A stretch of 48,774 nt of DNA from Thermoplasmata archaeon. GTDB lineage: Archaea; Thermoplasmatota; E2; DHVEG-1. Shown in pieces: positions 32,760-42,617 of this stretch. The position numbers and the translations under genes were made by a program. Position 1 is the stretch's first letter. Each line of letters starts with the position of its first letter. The stretch lies in contig JAHWGK010000018.1 of assembly GCA_020054495.1 (NCBI GenBank), positions 1 through 48,774 on the forward strand, given 5' to 3'. The notes beneath the pieces were generated by a model. It was not told the DNA's origin, did not search any database, and saw nothing but the letters and a program-made list of their open reading frames with translations.

Positions 32760-33287
32760 ATGAGTATCACAGATTTGACTTCTATGGGGGAGCCACAGGT
32801 TGAATTAAAGAAGGAAATAAACGATAGATTGAGTAAATTACAAGATGAGGTTTCTGATTATTGTTATCAGTGTGCCAAGTGTACTTCAGGCTGCGAAGCA
32901 CATAAATTACTCGAGCTTGAACCTCATAAAATTGTTGCGCTTCTTAAGCAGGGGCTAATTGATGAAATGGTAAATTCTGATATCATTTGGACATGTATGA
33001 GTTGTTTCAAGTGCCGTGAACGGTGTCCACAAAAAATTGCGCCTGTAGAGATCTTGTTTGCATTGAAGAATCTGGCTGTTGCTGGTGGAAAACAAGTTCC
33101 TGGAAAATATACTAGTGTTTTACAGTCTGTTCTTTCTATTGGGCTTATTCAAGATGCGCAGAGTGTTACAACTAAAGATATGAAGACTAAAACAAGAGAT
33201 GATTTAGGACTTCCACCTCTTTCAAAACCAGATGATCCTGCTAAGTTTCAAGCAGGACTCATGAAAATAGCAGTTGAAAAAGTATAG
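32760..33287 (+). CDS. hdrC: Heterodisulfide reductase subunit C
   Basis: First gene of the second Hdr operon, 175 residues. Two [4Fe-4S] motifs are complete: CYQCAKCTSGCE and CMSCFKCRERCP. The first ends in CE instead of CP, as in many HdrC proteins. The in-frame TTG at 32745 was rejected because GGGAG falls between it and ATG 32760. The C-terminal tail (LGLPPLSKPDDPAKF) resembles that of the HdrC at 6470. It is followed by hdrB after 9 bases. Confidence 0.92.
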   Translation: MSITDLTSMGEPQVELKKEINDRLSKLQDEVSDYCYQCAKCTSGCEAHKLLELEPHKIVALLKQGLIDEMVNSDIIWTCMSCFKCRERCPQKIAPVEILFALKNLAVAGGKQVPGKYTSVLQSVLSIGLIQDAQSVTTKDMKTKTRDDLGLPPLSKPDDPAKFQAGLMKIAVEKV

Positions 33288-33296
33288 GGTTTGCTT

Positions 33297-34166
33297 ATGA
33301 AAAAGAAACTTGCGTTATATACTGGTTGTTTAATGTCTACGGAGCAGTACGGCTATGAGCTTTCCGTTCGAGAAAGTTTACCATTGTTAGATGTTCAACT
33401 GGTCGATATCGCGGGTTTTTCCTGTTGTGGCGAACCTTTGAAAAGTGTGAATCAGTTATTAACACTTTATCTTTCTGCACGTAATCTTGCTATAGCTGAG
33501 AAACATAACCTTGATGTGTTTGCTCCATGTGCTATGTGCCATTTGGCATTGAGTGAATGCAAACAGGTACTTCAGAATAATCCTGATATGAAAACGCGAA
33601 TTAATGAGATGCTGGCAGCTGAGGAGTTAACATTTGAAGGTAATGGTGAAATTGTGCATACAGTTGATTTGTTACATGATCATATTGGTATCGAAGAAAT
33701 TGCTAAACACGTGAAGAAACCACTTAAGGGTTTAAAGTTTGCAACTCATTATGGTTGTCATCTTATACGACCTAGTGAGATCGGTCGTCCTGATGATTCC
33801 GAGCATCCTGTAAAAATAGAGGCAATTATTTCAGTGCTTGGTGCTGAAACAGCAAAATATCCTGAAAAACTTGATTGTTGTGGCGGGATTTTGCAGATTA
33901 ATCTTGATGAATCTGCGTTGACTAAATCAGGTCAGAAGTTAAAGGCGGTTCAGAATCAGGGTTTTGATGGTTTAGTCGATGTGTGTCCATGGTGTCATAA
34001 AATGTTTGATGCAAGACAAGTTAAGGCTGGTGAGACAGTAGCAGCGAAGCTTAATGTTCCAGTGTTTTATTTGACGCAGTTACTTGGTTTGGCATTTGGT
34101 GTTAAGAAAGAGAAACTCGGGTTAGATTTTAATATTAGCCCTGTGGACAAGCTAGAGATTGGTTAG
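33297..34166 (+). CDS. hdrB: Heterodisulfide reductase subunit B
   Basis: Catalytic subunit with two full CCG repeats: YTGC, SCCGEP, CAMC and HYGCHLIRPSE, DCCGG, CPWC. All ligands for two noncubane clusters are present in 289 residues. ATG 33297 is preferred over the in-frame TTG 33291, although neither has a strong ribosome-binding site, so coupling to the upstream hdrC is likely. It is the only hdrB in this operon, which otherwise encodes several HdrA modules and three HdrC modules. Confidence 0.93.
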   Translation: MKKKLALYTGCLMSTEQYGYELSVRESLPLLDVQLVDIAGFSCCGEPLKSVNQLLTLYLSARNLAIAEKHNLDVFAPCAMCHLALSECKQVLQNNPDMKTRINEMLAAEELTFEGNGEIVHTVDLLHDHIGIEEIAKHVKKPLKGLKFATHYGCHLIRPSEIGRPDDSEHPVKIEAIISVLGAETAKYPEKLDCCGGILQINLDESALTKSGQKLKAVQNQGFDGLVDVCPWCHKMFDARQVKAGETVAAKLNVPVFYLTQLLGLAFGVKKEKLGLDFNISPVDKLEIG

Positions 34167-34188
34167 GTGTTTGAAAGGGGATTTGTGT

Positions 34189-36147
34189 ATGCGTCGGATT
34201 GGTGTTTTTGTTTGTCATTGCGGTATTAACATTGCGCAGAACGTGGATGTTGAAGCATTAACCAAGTATGCCAGTAAACTTGATAGTGTGGTAGTGAGTA
34301 AAAGTTACAAGTATATGTGTTCTGATGTGGGTGCTACATTAATTAAAGACTCGATTAAAAAACATGAGCTTGATGGTGTTGTTATCGCTTGTTGTTCTCC
34401 TCGTATGCATGAGCATACCTTTCGTGAGGTTGTCAGCGATGGCGGGGTAAACCAGTATCGTTTGGAGATTGCAAATATCCGTGAGCAGTGTTCATGGGCA
34501 CATAGTGATCGGGAGAAGGCAACTAAGAAAGCAAAGTTTTTGGTACGTAGCGCTGTAGCAAAGGCAAAATTGTTAGAATCATTGGAGACATCAACACTTG
34601 AGGTAAATCATGATGCATTGGTGATCGGTGCTGGTATCGCTGGTATTCAAGCATCATTGGATCTAGCAAATGATGGATTTAAGGTTTATCTAGTGGAACG
34701 TGAGCCAAGCATTGGTGGTAGGATGGCTCAGCTTGATAAAACGTTTCCAACACTTGATTGTTCATCATGTATTCTTACTCCTAAGATGATGGAGGTGGCA
34801 AATCATCCCAATGTTGAACTGTTAACGTATTCAGAGGTAACTGGTATTGAAGGAAGTATTGGAAATTATACAGTGAAAATCAAAAAGAAACCGCGATATG
34901 TTGATGTAGAGAAATGTACTGGTTGCGGTGATTGTGCTACTGCCTGCAGGTTGAAAGATAGAATCAATAGCGAGTTTAATATGAGTAGGGGGAAACGGGG
35001 TGCTGCATATATGCCATTTCCACAGGCAGTACCGTTGAAGTATACAATTGATGCTGAGCATTGTTTGTTTCTTACGCGTGGGAAATGCGGTGACAAACCT
35101 GCTTGCCGTGAGGCATGTGATCAAAAAGCGATTAATTTTGATCAGAAAGAAGAAATCGTTGAATTAAAAGTTGGTGCAATCGTTGTTACAACAGGATATG
35201 ATTTGTTGGATCCCACCAGCATGTATGAGTATGGATATGCAAATTCCCCTGATGTGATTACAACACTTGAGCTTGAGCGATTGATTAGTTCATCAGGACC
35301 TACTCTGGGTGAGATACTACGTCCATCTGACCAGCAGAAACCAAAGAGTATAACATTTATCTTATGTGTTGGTAGTCGTGATGAAACAGAATGTACTTGG
35401 TGTTGCCGTATCGGCTGTATGAGTGCATTGAAACATGTATACCTCCTAAGGGAGAAGCTAGGTGACGACGTTGAAATTAATGTATGCTATACTGATGTTC
35501 GTTCATATGGGAAGGGTTACGAGGAATTTTATCGTACGGTGCGTGGGATGAAAACAAACATGTTCCGTGGTCGTCCTTCTGAAGTACAAAACATGGGGGA
35601 TCATCAGAAAATTGATATTTTTGATACTACAACAAATAAATTATTTGAAATAACTACAGATATGGTTGTGCTTGTTCCAGCACTATTACCCAGAGCAGAC
35701 GCAGGAGATTTCGCTAGGTTGCTTCATTTGACGTTGAGTGGTGACGGGTTCTTCTTAGAGGCACATCCAAAGCTTAGGCCGATGGATACATTTGTAAATG
35801 GAATTTTTATTGCAGGATGCTGTCAAGGGCCAAAGGATATTCAAGACACAGTATCACAGGCGAGTGGTGCAGCATCCCGGGTAGCAACTATTCTTTCTAA
35901 GGAAGAGTTAGAGATTGACCCGTTAATCGCTGCAGTTGATGCGGAAGTATGCACCGGATGCGGTATCTGTGTAGAAGTCTGTCCATATGAAGCACGAGTG
36001 CTCAATGAAAAGACAAAAATCGCTGAAGTGAATGATGCGTTGTGTACAGGATGTGGTGCATGTATTGCTGCCTGTCCAAGTAATGCATCTATTCATAAGA
36101 ATTTTACAAAAAAACAACTGCTCGATATGGTTGATGACATAATATGA
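34189..36147 (+). CDS. hdrA: Heterodisulfide reductase subunit A, single-module
   Basis: A 652-residue HdrA of canonical size: N-terminal domain ([27 protein letters not shown]), FAD domain ([13 protein letters not shown] near 150), insertion ferredoxin (CTGCGDC and [15 protein letters not shown]), and C-terminal ferredoxin with two clusters ([24 protein letters not shown]). An unusual point is the cluster motif after CVGSRD: instead of C-x3-CC it reads C405-C406-R-I-G409-C410, so one of the usual ligands is glycine and a neighbouring cysteine is gained. GAAAGGGGA at 34173-34181 fixes ATG 34189; the frame is open from 34159. Confidence 0.93.
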   Translation: MRRIGVFVCHCGINIAQNVDVEALTKYASKLDSVVVSKSYKYMCSDVGATLIKDSIKKHELDGVVIACCSPRMHEHTFREVVSDGGVNQYRLEIANIREQCSWAHSDREKATKKAKFLVRSAVAKAKLLESLETSTLEVNHDALVIGAGIAGIQASLDLANDGFKVYLVEREPSIGGRMAQLDKTFPTLDCSSCILTPKMMEVANHPNVELLTYSEVTGIEGSIGNYTVKIKKKPRYVDVEKCTGCGDCATACRLKDRINSEFNMSRGKRGAAYMPFPQAVPLKYTIDAEHCLFLTRGKCGDKPACREACDQKAINFDQKEEIVELKVGAIVVTTGYDLLDPTSMYEYGYANSPDVITTLELERLISSSGPTLGEILRPSDQQKPKSITFILCVGSRDETECTWCCRIGCMSALKHVYLLREKLGDDVEINVCYTDVRSYGKGYEEFYRTVRGMKTNMFRGRPSEVQNMGDHQKIDIFDTTTNKLFEITTDMVVLVPALLPRADAGDFARLLHLTLSGDGFFLEAHPKLRPMDTFVNGIFIAGCCQGPKDIQDTVSQASGAASRVATILSKEELEIDPLIAAVDAEVCTGCGICVEVCPYEARVLNEKTKIAEVNDALCTGCGACIAACPSNASIHKNFTKKQLLDMVDDII

Positions 36148-36157
36148 GATAAAAATT

Positions 36158-37039
36158 ATGACTAACGAGAAAAATACTTTAGTAACTGATGCTAAAAAAC
36201 ATGGATCTGTCCTTGTGGTAGGTGGCGGAATTTCAGGTATTCAATCATCGCTTGATCTGGCTGACGCAGGGTTTAAAGTTTATATTTTGGAAGAATCACC
36301 AGCGATTGGTGGCGTGATGGCTCAGCTTGATAAAACATTTCCAACAAATGATTGTTCAATGTGTATTATGTCACCTAAGCTTGTTGATGTAGGTCGCCAT
36401 CCAAATATCGAATTAATTACATATTCTGAACTTAAAGAAGTTGCAGGCAAAGCAGGTAATTTTAAAGTCAAAATACTTAAGAAACCCAGGTATGTAGATG
36501 GAGAAAAGTGTACCGGTTGTGGGATTTGTATAGAAAATTGCCCGGTATTGTTACAACCACAGATTCCTAAAAAACCAAAAGAAGCACCTTCTGTGAGAGA
36601 TCAGGAATATATTGATAAGCTGATTTCCAAATATTCTTATCAGGAAGGACCATTGATTCAAATTATGTTGGAAGCAAATGAGAAATATAGATACCTTCCA
36701 AGGGATGTAATGGAATATCTTTCTTCTAAACTTGATATCTCACTTAGCACAATTTATAGAGTAGCTACTTTTTATAAAGCATTCAGTCTTGAGCCTAGGG
36801 GCAAATATCATATAAAAGTGTGCTTAGGTACTGCCTGTCACGTCAGAGGTGCCAGAAATATTGTTGACAAAGTTAAAGATACAATAGGAGATGCCGATGA
36901 AGGTTTCTTCTCGTTAGAAACCGTTAACTGTCTTGGTGCTTGTGCCCTTGGTCCTATCATGGTGGTGAACGAGAAAGTTTACGGACACATGACTGTTGAT
37001 AAAGTGGATGAAATCATAAAGCCTTTGGAGGATGAATAA
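36158..37039 (+). CDS. N-terminal half of an HdrA FAD domain fused to a NuoE/HydC-like [2Fe-2S] domain
   Basis: Residues 1-133 are the start of an HdrA FAD domain ([39 protein letters not shown]) up to the first insertion-ferredoxin cluster (C118, C121, C124, C128, then PVLLQ). HdrA then stops, and after a proline-lysine linker residues about 145-293 form a complete NuoE/HydC domain: [12 protein letters not shown] helix region and a thioredoxin-like [2Fe-2S] site with C222, C227, C258 and C262. NuoE-type subunits partner NuoF in NADH oxidation. The other half of the HdrA domain continues in the gene at 38905. It is joined to nuoF without a gap. Confidence 0.88.
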   Translation: MTNEKNTLVTDAKKHGSVLVVGGGISGIQSSLDLADAGFKVYILEESPAIGGVMAQLDKTFPTNDCSMCIMSPKLVDVGRHPNIELITYSELKEVAGKAGNFKVKILKKPRYVDGEKCTGCGICIENCPVLLQPQIPKKPKEAPSVRDQEYIDKLISKYSYQEGPLIQIMLEANEKYRYLPRDVMEYLSSKLDISLSTIYRVATFYKAFSLEPRGKYHIKVCLGTACHVRGARNIVDKVKDTIGDADEGFFSLETVNCLGACALGPIMVVNEKVYGHMTVDKVDEIIKPLEDE

Positions 37040-38908
37040 ATGAAAAGATTGTCAAACTCCAAAGAATTGGAGAAACTGAGAAAGGCTATTCGGGATGGAA
37101 GAGATCCTGATAAACCCATAGTTACTATTTGTGGTGGAACAGGGTGTAAAGCTTCAGGATGTAAACACATAATCGAGGCGTTTAAAAAGGAGATTATAAA
37201 GCAGAACCTTCAGGAAAAAGTAGATATTCGTATCACTGGATGTCAAGGGTTCTGTGAAAAAGGCCCTATCGTTGTCATATATCCAAGTAAGATTTTTTAT
37301 CCAATGGTGAAAGCAGAGGATGTTTCTAGAATTATTTCAGAAACCGTGGTAAAAAATAAGGTCATAAAAGAACTGCTCTATGTTGCCCCTAGCTCAGGTG
37401 AAAGAATAACTTATGAGGATGAGATACCTTTTTATAAAAAACAGACTAGAACAATTTTTGGCAGTAACAATCATATCGATCCAAAAAATGTCGAGGACTA
37501 TATTGCCATAGGTGGATACTCAGCCCTTGCAAAGGTTCTTACCGGTATGAAACCACAAGATGTTATAGATGAGGTAAAAAAATCAAGTCTTAGGGGGCGA
37601 GGTGGCGGTGGTTTTCCCACTGGTCAAAAATGGGAATCCAGCAGTAAAACAAAAGGAAAACGAAAATATGTCCTATGTAATGCTGATGAAGGTGACCCTG
37701 GTGCATATATGGATAGAAGTATCCTTGAGGGAAACTCCCACAGTGTGATCGAAGGTATGATCATCGGTGCTTTTGCAATAGGATCTAATCATGGTTACAT
37801 ATATGTTCGTGCTGAATATCCACTCGCAGTTGAACATTTTTCAGTTGCATTAGATCAAGCTAGAGAACTCGGGTTGCTGGGAAAAAATATACTTGGCTCC
37901 GGTTTTGATTTTGACATCATAGTCTATCAGGGAGGTGGTGCTTTCGTATGTGGTGAATCATCGGCTCTTCTTCAATCTATTGAAGGTAAAGTCGGTGAAC
38001 CAAGAGCAAAGCATATCCATGCAACTGAACGTGGTTTATGGGGGTATCCTACGGTTTTAAACAATGTTGAAACATGGGCGAATATCCCATTGATTATTAA
38101 TAAAGGGGCTAAATGGTATGCTAGTATTGGAACTGAGAAAAGCAAAGGCACTAAGATATTTTCTCTTGTCGGTAAGATAAACAATACGGGTCTAGTAGAG
38201 GTGCCAATGGGTATGTCTATCAGAGAAATCGTGTTTGATATCGGAGGGGGAATCCCTAATAATAAAAAATTTAAAGCAATCCAAACAGGAGGGCCATCTG
38301 GTGGATGCATACCTGAATCCTTGATCGATATGCCTATTGATTTTGATGAACTGACGCATGCGGGTTCCATGATGGGTTCTGGTGGTATGATTGTGATGGA
38401 TGAGGACACATGCATGGTTGATGTTGCCAAATACTTTGTGGAATTCAATCTCGATGAATCCTGTGGTAAATGTTCGTCATGTAGAGAGGGCAACGCTCGG
38501 ATGTTAGAAATATTGGAAGATATCTGTGCAGGGAACGGCAGTGAAAACTCTATACCATTGCTTGAAGAGTTATGTGAATATGTTAAGGAGACTTCACTCT
38601 GTGGTCTTGGAAAAACTGCTCCTAATCCAGTGTTAACGACTTTGAAGTATTTTAAAGACGAGTATATTGCCCATATACAAAATAAAGAATGTCCTGCTAA
38701 AGTGTGTAAGGCACTAATATTTTATGAGATCAACTCGAAGGATTGTATTGGGTGTGGCATATGTGCTAAAAAATGTCCAGTAAATGCTATATCTGGTGAA
38801 AAGAAAAAACCACATGTTATAGATAAAGATATATGCACGAAATGTGGAACATGTATTGCCGTGTGTAAAGTCAATGCTGTACGAGTCAAAACGGGAGGAA
38901 AAAAGTGA
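37040..38908 (+). CDS. nuoF: NuoF/HydB-like NADH-binding flavoprotein with ferredoxin domains
   Basis: A 622-residue diaphorase subunit. The N-terminal thioredoxin-like [2Fe-2S] domain has C31, C36, C41 and CQGFC at 68-72. The FMN/NADH domain carries GRGGGGFPTGQKWE (about 183-196) and CNADEGDPGAYMDR. A [4Fe-4S] motif CGKCSSCREG lies near 474, and two C-terminal ferredoxin clusters follow (CIGCGICAKKCP and CTKCGTCIAVCK). This layout is that of HydB in Thermotoga-type bifurcating hydrogenase rather than plain NuoF. With NuoE before it and a NuoG/HydA-like domain after it, it completes a NADH input/output module. GGAG at 37027-37030 supports the start. Confidence 0.93.
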   Translation: MKRLSNSKELEKLRKAIRDGRDPDKPIVTICGGTGCKASGCKHIIEAFKKEIIKQNLQEKVDIRITGCQGFCEKGPIVVIYPSKIFYPMVKAEDVSRIISETVVKNKVIKELLYVAPSSGERITYEDEIPFYKKQTRTIFGSNNHIDPKNVEDYIAIGGYSALAKVLTGMKPQDVIDEVKKSSLRGRGGGGFPTGQKWESSSKTKGKRKYVLCNADEGDPGAYMDRSILEGNSHSVIEGMIIGAFAIGSNHGYIYVRAEYPLAVEHFSVALDQARELGLLGKNILGSGFDFDIIVYQGGGAFVCGESSALLQSIEGKVGEPRAKHIHATERGLWGYPTVLNNVETWANIPLIINKGAKWYASIGTEKSKGTKIFSLVGKINNTGLVEVPMGMSIREIVFDIGGGIPNNKKFKAIQTGGPSGGCIPESLIDMPIDFDELTHAGSMMGSGGMIVMDEDTCMVDVAKYFVEFNLDESCGKCSSCREGNARMLEILEDICAGNGSENSIPLLEELCEYVKETSLCGLGKTAPNPVLTTLKYFKDEYIAHIQNKECPAKVCKALIFYEINSKDCIGCGICAKKCPVNAISGEKKKPHVIDKDICTKCGTCIAVCKVNAVRVKTGGKK

Positions 38909-41900
38909 AGATGGCTACAATAGAGATCGATGGGACATGCTTTGAGATTGATGAAGGAAAGACGGTTCTTGAAGCTGCGATTGAAAATAACATTGACATA
39001 CCTACATTGTGCCATCACGAAGCTCTGCCTCCATATGGGGCCTGCCGGCTATGTGTAGTTGAAATTGTTTATGATGGCTGGTCCAAACTAGCTACTTCAT
39101 GTACTTTACCTGTAAAAGATGGGTTGAAGGTTCTGACTAAATCTAAAAGGGTGATTAAAAGCCGGAAGATGACCATTGAACTATTATTATCTCGTTGTCC
39201 TACTGATGATCTATTAATTAAACTTGCAGAAGAATATGATGTTAAAAAACTAAGATTTAGTAAAGGGACTGATAAATGCATTTTATGTGGTCTTTGTGTG
39301 AGATTGTGCGAGTGCATGGGGCCAGGTGTAATTAATTTTATAAATCGTGCCTCCGATCGAAAAGTAAAACCACCTTTTGAAGAGCTTTCTGATATATGTC
39401 AGACTTGTGGTGCCTGTGCATTTATTTGTCCTACTGGTGCAATTGATCTTAAGACTATTTCAAAGAATAGGCCAATACCAATTCTTGATGAATTTGATAT
39501 GGGTCTAAGAAAACGATCGGTAATGCATATATCCTATCCTCAAGCAGTTCCAAACTGGCCTGTTATTGATTCTGATCATTGTGTCCATTTACAGAGTGGT
39601 CAATGCGGTATCTGTAAGGATTCTTGTGACGCAGATGCTATAGATTTTGAACAAAAAGAACAAGAATTAGAAATTGATGTGGGCGCGGTTATCTTATCCC
39701 CTGGTTTTGATGAGTATACATTACCAAAAGGAGATAGTTATGGATATAAGGTGTATCCTAATGTGTTGACAAGTATAGAGTTTGAACGAGTGCTTTCTGC
39801 ATCTGGTCCTTATCAAGGACATATTAAACGTGTTTCCGATGGTAAATGCCCTAAGAAGATTGCATGGTTACAATGTGTTGGCTCTCGTGATGAAAGTTGC
39901 GATAGAAAATATTGCTCTTCAGTTTGTTGTATGTATGCAACAAAAGAAGCAGTGATTGCAAAAGAACACAATCCAGATATTGAATCTCATATTTATTTCA
40001 TGGATATGCGTTCATTTGGTAAGGATTTTGATAAATACTTTGCCCGGGCTCAGGATAACTATGGAGTTGTGTATAGACGATGTCGTATACCGCGGGTGGA
40101 ACAGGATCGGAAGACAAAGAATCTCATTATTCGCTATGTTGGTGAGGATGGGAATCTGAAGAAAGAAACGTATGATATGGTTGTGTTATCTGTTGGATTG
40201 CAACCATGTAAAGCGCTAGGGGACCTGAGTAAAATTCTTGATGTTAATCTGAATGAGTATGGTTTTGTTGAAACGGATCCATTTTCACAAGTTACTACCT
40301 CGCATGAAGGTATCTATGCATCAGGGACAGTTACTGAGCCAAAAGATATTCCTGAGAGTGTTACACAGGCATCTGCTGCTGCAGCTGAAGCAGCAAAATA
40401 CATCTTTGAGGCTCGTGGTACAGAGATTACTGAAAAAATATATCCTGAAGAAAAACAAGTAATCACTGAGTTCCCACGGGTTGGTGTATTTGTCTGCCAT
40501 TGTGGTATCAATATTGCTGGCGTTGTTGATGTGAAACAAGTAGTTGAATATGCAAAGACGTTGCCGTATGTTGTACATTCTGATGATAGTATTTTTACCT
40601 GTTCACAGGATTCTCAGGAGAAAATTAAGGAGAAAATACGGGAGTTTGATTTGAATCGTGTGGTAATTGCATCATGTACACCTCGGACGCATGAATCTTT
40701 GTTTCAGGATACCTTGCGTGAGGCAGGTCTTAATCCGCATCTTTTTGAAATGGCAAACATCCGTGATCAGAACTCATGGGTACATAAAAATGATCCTCGA
40801 AGTGCGACGGAGAAAGCGATTGATGCTGTGAAAATGGCAGTGTCAAAAGCATTGGATTTATATCCCGTTCATCATCTGAAAATCCCAGTTGTTCATAGTG
40901 CATTGGTCATAGGCGGTGGTATTTCAGGTATGCAATCTGCATTGTCTATCGCCGACCAGGGATATGATGTGTTTCTTGTTGAACGAGAGTCAGTGCTTGG
41001 TGGTCATCTGAGAGAAATCTATCTTGGCGTTAACGGTGAGCAGCCGCAGGAGCTATTAAAGAAGACCATTGAACAGGTGAAAAAGCATTCGAAAATTCAG
41101 GTGTTTACAAATACTACAGTTAAGGATGTCTCAGGTTATGTTGGTAATTTTAAGACATTGTTGACGTCGAAGGATAAGAGCGTACCTGTGGAAATAGAGC
41201 ATGGTATCATAGTAGTAGCAACTGGCGGATTGCCATATGAACCTGTTGAGTACCAGTATGCAAAGAGTGATGATATTGTTACACAGACCGAGTTTGAAAA
41301 AGACTTGTTTGATGGTAAGTCTTATCTGAAGAAACTTCGTGAGATGGTGATGATACAATGTGTGGGTTCTAGGAATGATGAGCATCCATATTGTAGTCGA
41401 GTATGTTGTTCTCAGGCGTTGAAGAATGCATTACGATTCAAAGAGATTAACCCAGATGCTGCTGTGTATATTTTATATCGAGATATTCGCACATATGGTT
41501 TCCGTGAAGATACTTTATATCAGAAGGCAAGGAAGAAAGGTATTCTGTTTGTGCGATATGATGAAGATGATGAACCAAAGGTTTCCCTTAACAAGGGGAA
41601 AATAACTGTGAAAATCCTGGAACGAGTACTTGGGAGAGAGCTACATCTGCATCCTGATAAATTGGTGTTGAGCACGGGAATTATTCCCCAGGATAATGTG
41701 ACGTTGGCTCAACAATTAAAAGTTCCGCTTAATGAAGATAATTTTTATGCTGAGGCTCATGTTAAGTTGCGTCCTATTGATTTCTCAGCAGATGGTATCT
41801 TCCTGTGTGGTCTTGCGCATTCACCACGTTTTATAGAGGAATCAATATTGCAGGCGAAGGCTACTGCTGCTCGGGCGGCAACAATACTATCTAAGGAATA

Positions 41901-42144
41901 TTTGGAGACAAAGGGAAATATTGCTTATGTGACATCGCGTAACTGTGCAGGATGTAAACTATGCCTTGAAGTTTGTCCATATGATGCAATAACTTTTGAT
42001 GAAGAAAAGAAAATTGTTGTAGTAAATGAAATTTTATGTCAGGGTTGTGGTGCGTGTTCATCGATATGTCCAAGTGGTGTATCGCAGCAGAATACGTTTA
42101 CAAAACGACAGATTCTGTCAATGGTTGATGCTTGTTTGGAGTGA
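38905..42144 (+). CDS. hdrA: NuoG/HydA-like ferredoxin domain fused to a C-terminal HdrA part plus a full HdrA module
   Basis: Residues 1-185 resemble the NuoG/HydA N-terminus: [2Fe-2S] at C36, C47, C50, C66, then two [4Fe-4S] motifs (C125-C135, C165-C175). The His-Cys3 site usual between them is degenerate (LLLSRCPTDD, no histidine). HdrA resumes near 198 with SYPQAVPN, insertion-ferredoxin cluster 2, and CVGSRD...CSSVCC, completing the half begun at 36158. A second HdrA follows (CHCGIN near 530, FAD motif near 668, CVGSRN...CSRVCC, two C-terminal ferredoxin clusters near 1014 and 1046). In this module the conserved IRDQCSWVH reads N623 instead of cysteine. GTG 38905 has ideal spacing from GGGAGG; ATG 38911 is the alternative. 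1079 residues. Confidence 0.9.
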   Translation: MKMATIEIDGTCFEIDEGKTVLEAAIENNIDIPTLCHHEALPPYGACRLCVVEIVYDGWSKLATSCTLPVKDGLKVLTKSKRVIKSRKMTIELLLSRCPTDDLLIKLAEEYDVKKLRFSKGTDKCILCGLCVRLCECMGPGVINFINRASDRKVKPPFEELSDICQTCGACAFICPTGAIDLKTISKNRPIPILDEFDMGLRKRSVMHISYPQAVPNWPVIDSDHCVHLQSGQCGICKDSCDADAIDFEQKEQELEIDVGAVILSPGFDEYTLPKGDSYGYKVYPNVLTSIEFERVLSASGPYQGHIKRVSDGKCPKKIAWLQCVGSRDESCDRKYCSSVCCMYATKEAVIAKEHNPDIESHIYFMDMRSFGKDFDKYFARAQDNYGVVYRRCRIPRVEQDRKTKNLIIRYVGEDGNLKKETYDMVVLSVGLQPCKALGDLSKILDVNLNEYGFVETDPFSQVTTSHEGIYASGTVTEPKDIPESVTQASAAAAEAAKYIFEARGTEITEKIYPEEKQVITEFPRVGVFVCHCGINIAGVVDVKQVVEYAKTLPYVVHSDDSIFTCSQDSQEKIKEKIREFDLNRVVIASCTPRTHESLFQDTLREAGLNPHLFEMANIRDQNSWVHKNDPRSATEKAIDAVKMAVSKALDLYPVHHLKIPVVHSALVIGGGISGMQSALSIADQGYDVFLVERESVLGGHLREIYLGVNGEQPQELLKKTIEQVKKHSKIQVFTNTTVKDVSGYVGNFKTLLTSKDKSVPVEIEHGIIVVATGGLPYEPVEYQYAKSDDIVTQTEFEKDLFDGKSYLKKLREMVMIQCVGSRNDEHPYCSRVCCSQALKNALRFKEINPDAAVYILYRDIRTYGFREDTLYQKARKKGILFVRYDEDDEPKVSLNKGKITVKILERVLGRELHLHPDKLVLSTGIIPQDNVTLAQQLKVPLNEDNFYAEAHVKLRPIDFSADGIFLCGLAHSPRFIEESILQAKATAARAATILSKEYLETKGNIAYVTSRNCAGCKLCLEVCPYDAITFDEEKKIVVVNEILCQGCGACSSICPSGVSQQNTFTKRQILSMVDACLE

Positions 42145-42151
42145 TAAAAAA

Positions 42152-42601
42152 ATGGTAGAAGGAACAAAAGAATCAAAAAAGAGTGAATTTGAACCAAAGA
42201 TTGTAGGTTTTCTCTGCAACTGGTGTAGTTATGCAGGTGCGGATCTTGCAGGTACTAGTCGTATTCAGTATCCGCCAAATGTTAGAATTATCCGCGTAAT
42301 GTGTTCAGGAGCTGTGGATTCTGTGTATATATTACGTGCGTTACTCGAGGGTGCTGATGGTGTGTTTATCGGTGGTTGCCATCCGGGTGACTGTCATTAT
42401 CTTGATGGGAATTATAAGGCTCGACGGCGAATTGTTTTACTTCGTGATATTTTAGATGCATTGGGTTTGGAACAAGAACGAGTATGGATTCGTTGGATTT
42501 CAGCATCTGAAGGACAGCAGTTTGCAGAAACAATGAAGGAGATGACAGAGGCGATAAGAAAACTTGGTCCTAATCCTATTGCTAAACAATGGGATATATG
42601 A
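42152..42601 (+). CDS. mvhD: MvhD-like [2Fe-2S] linking subunit
   Basis: Close paralogue of the MvhD at 3425, with the same CNWCSYAGADLAGTSR, MCSGAVD and GCHPGDCHY motifs; 149 residues. The open frame starts far upstream inside the HdrA gene, but ATG 42152, 8 bases after that gene's stop, begins just before the conserved EFEPKIVGFLCNWC. No hydrogenase genes are in this operon, so its partner is more likely the FrhB/FdhB-like subunit encoded next, handing electrons to one of the HdrA modules. Confidence 0.93.
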   Translation: MVEGTKESKKSEFEPKIVGFLCNWCSYAGADLAGTSRIQYPPNVRIIRVMCSGAVDSVYILRALLEGADGVFIGGCHPGDCHYLDGNYKARRRIVLLRDILDALGLEQERVWIRWISASEGQQFAETMKEMTEAIRKLGPNPIAKQWDI

Positions 42602-42617
42602 GGTATGGTGTTGAGAT

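Noticed and set aside
36158-37039. Frameshift splitting a normal hdrA
   Set aside because: Both pieces are fused in frame to recognisable Nuo domains and a full nuoF lies between, so a simple frameshift cannot explain it.
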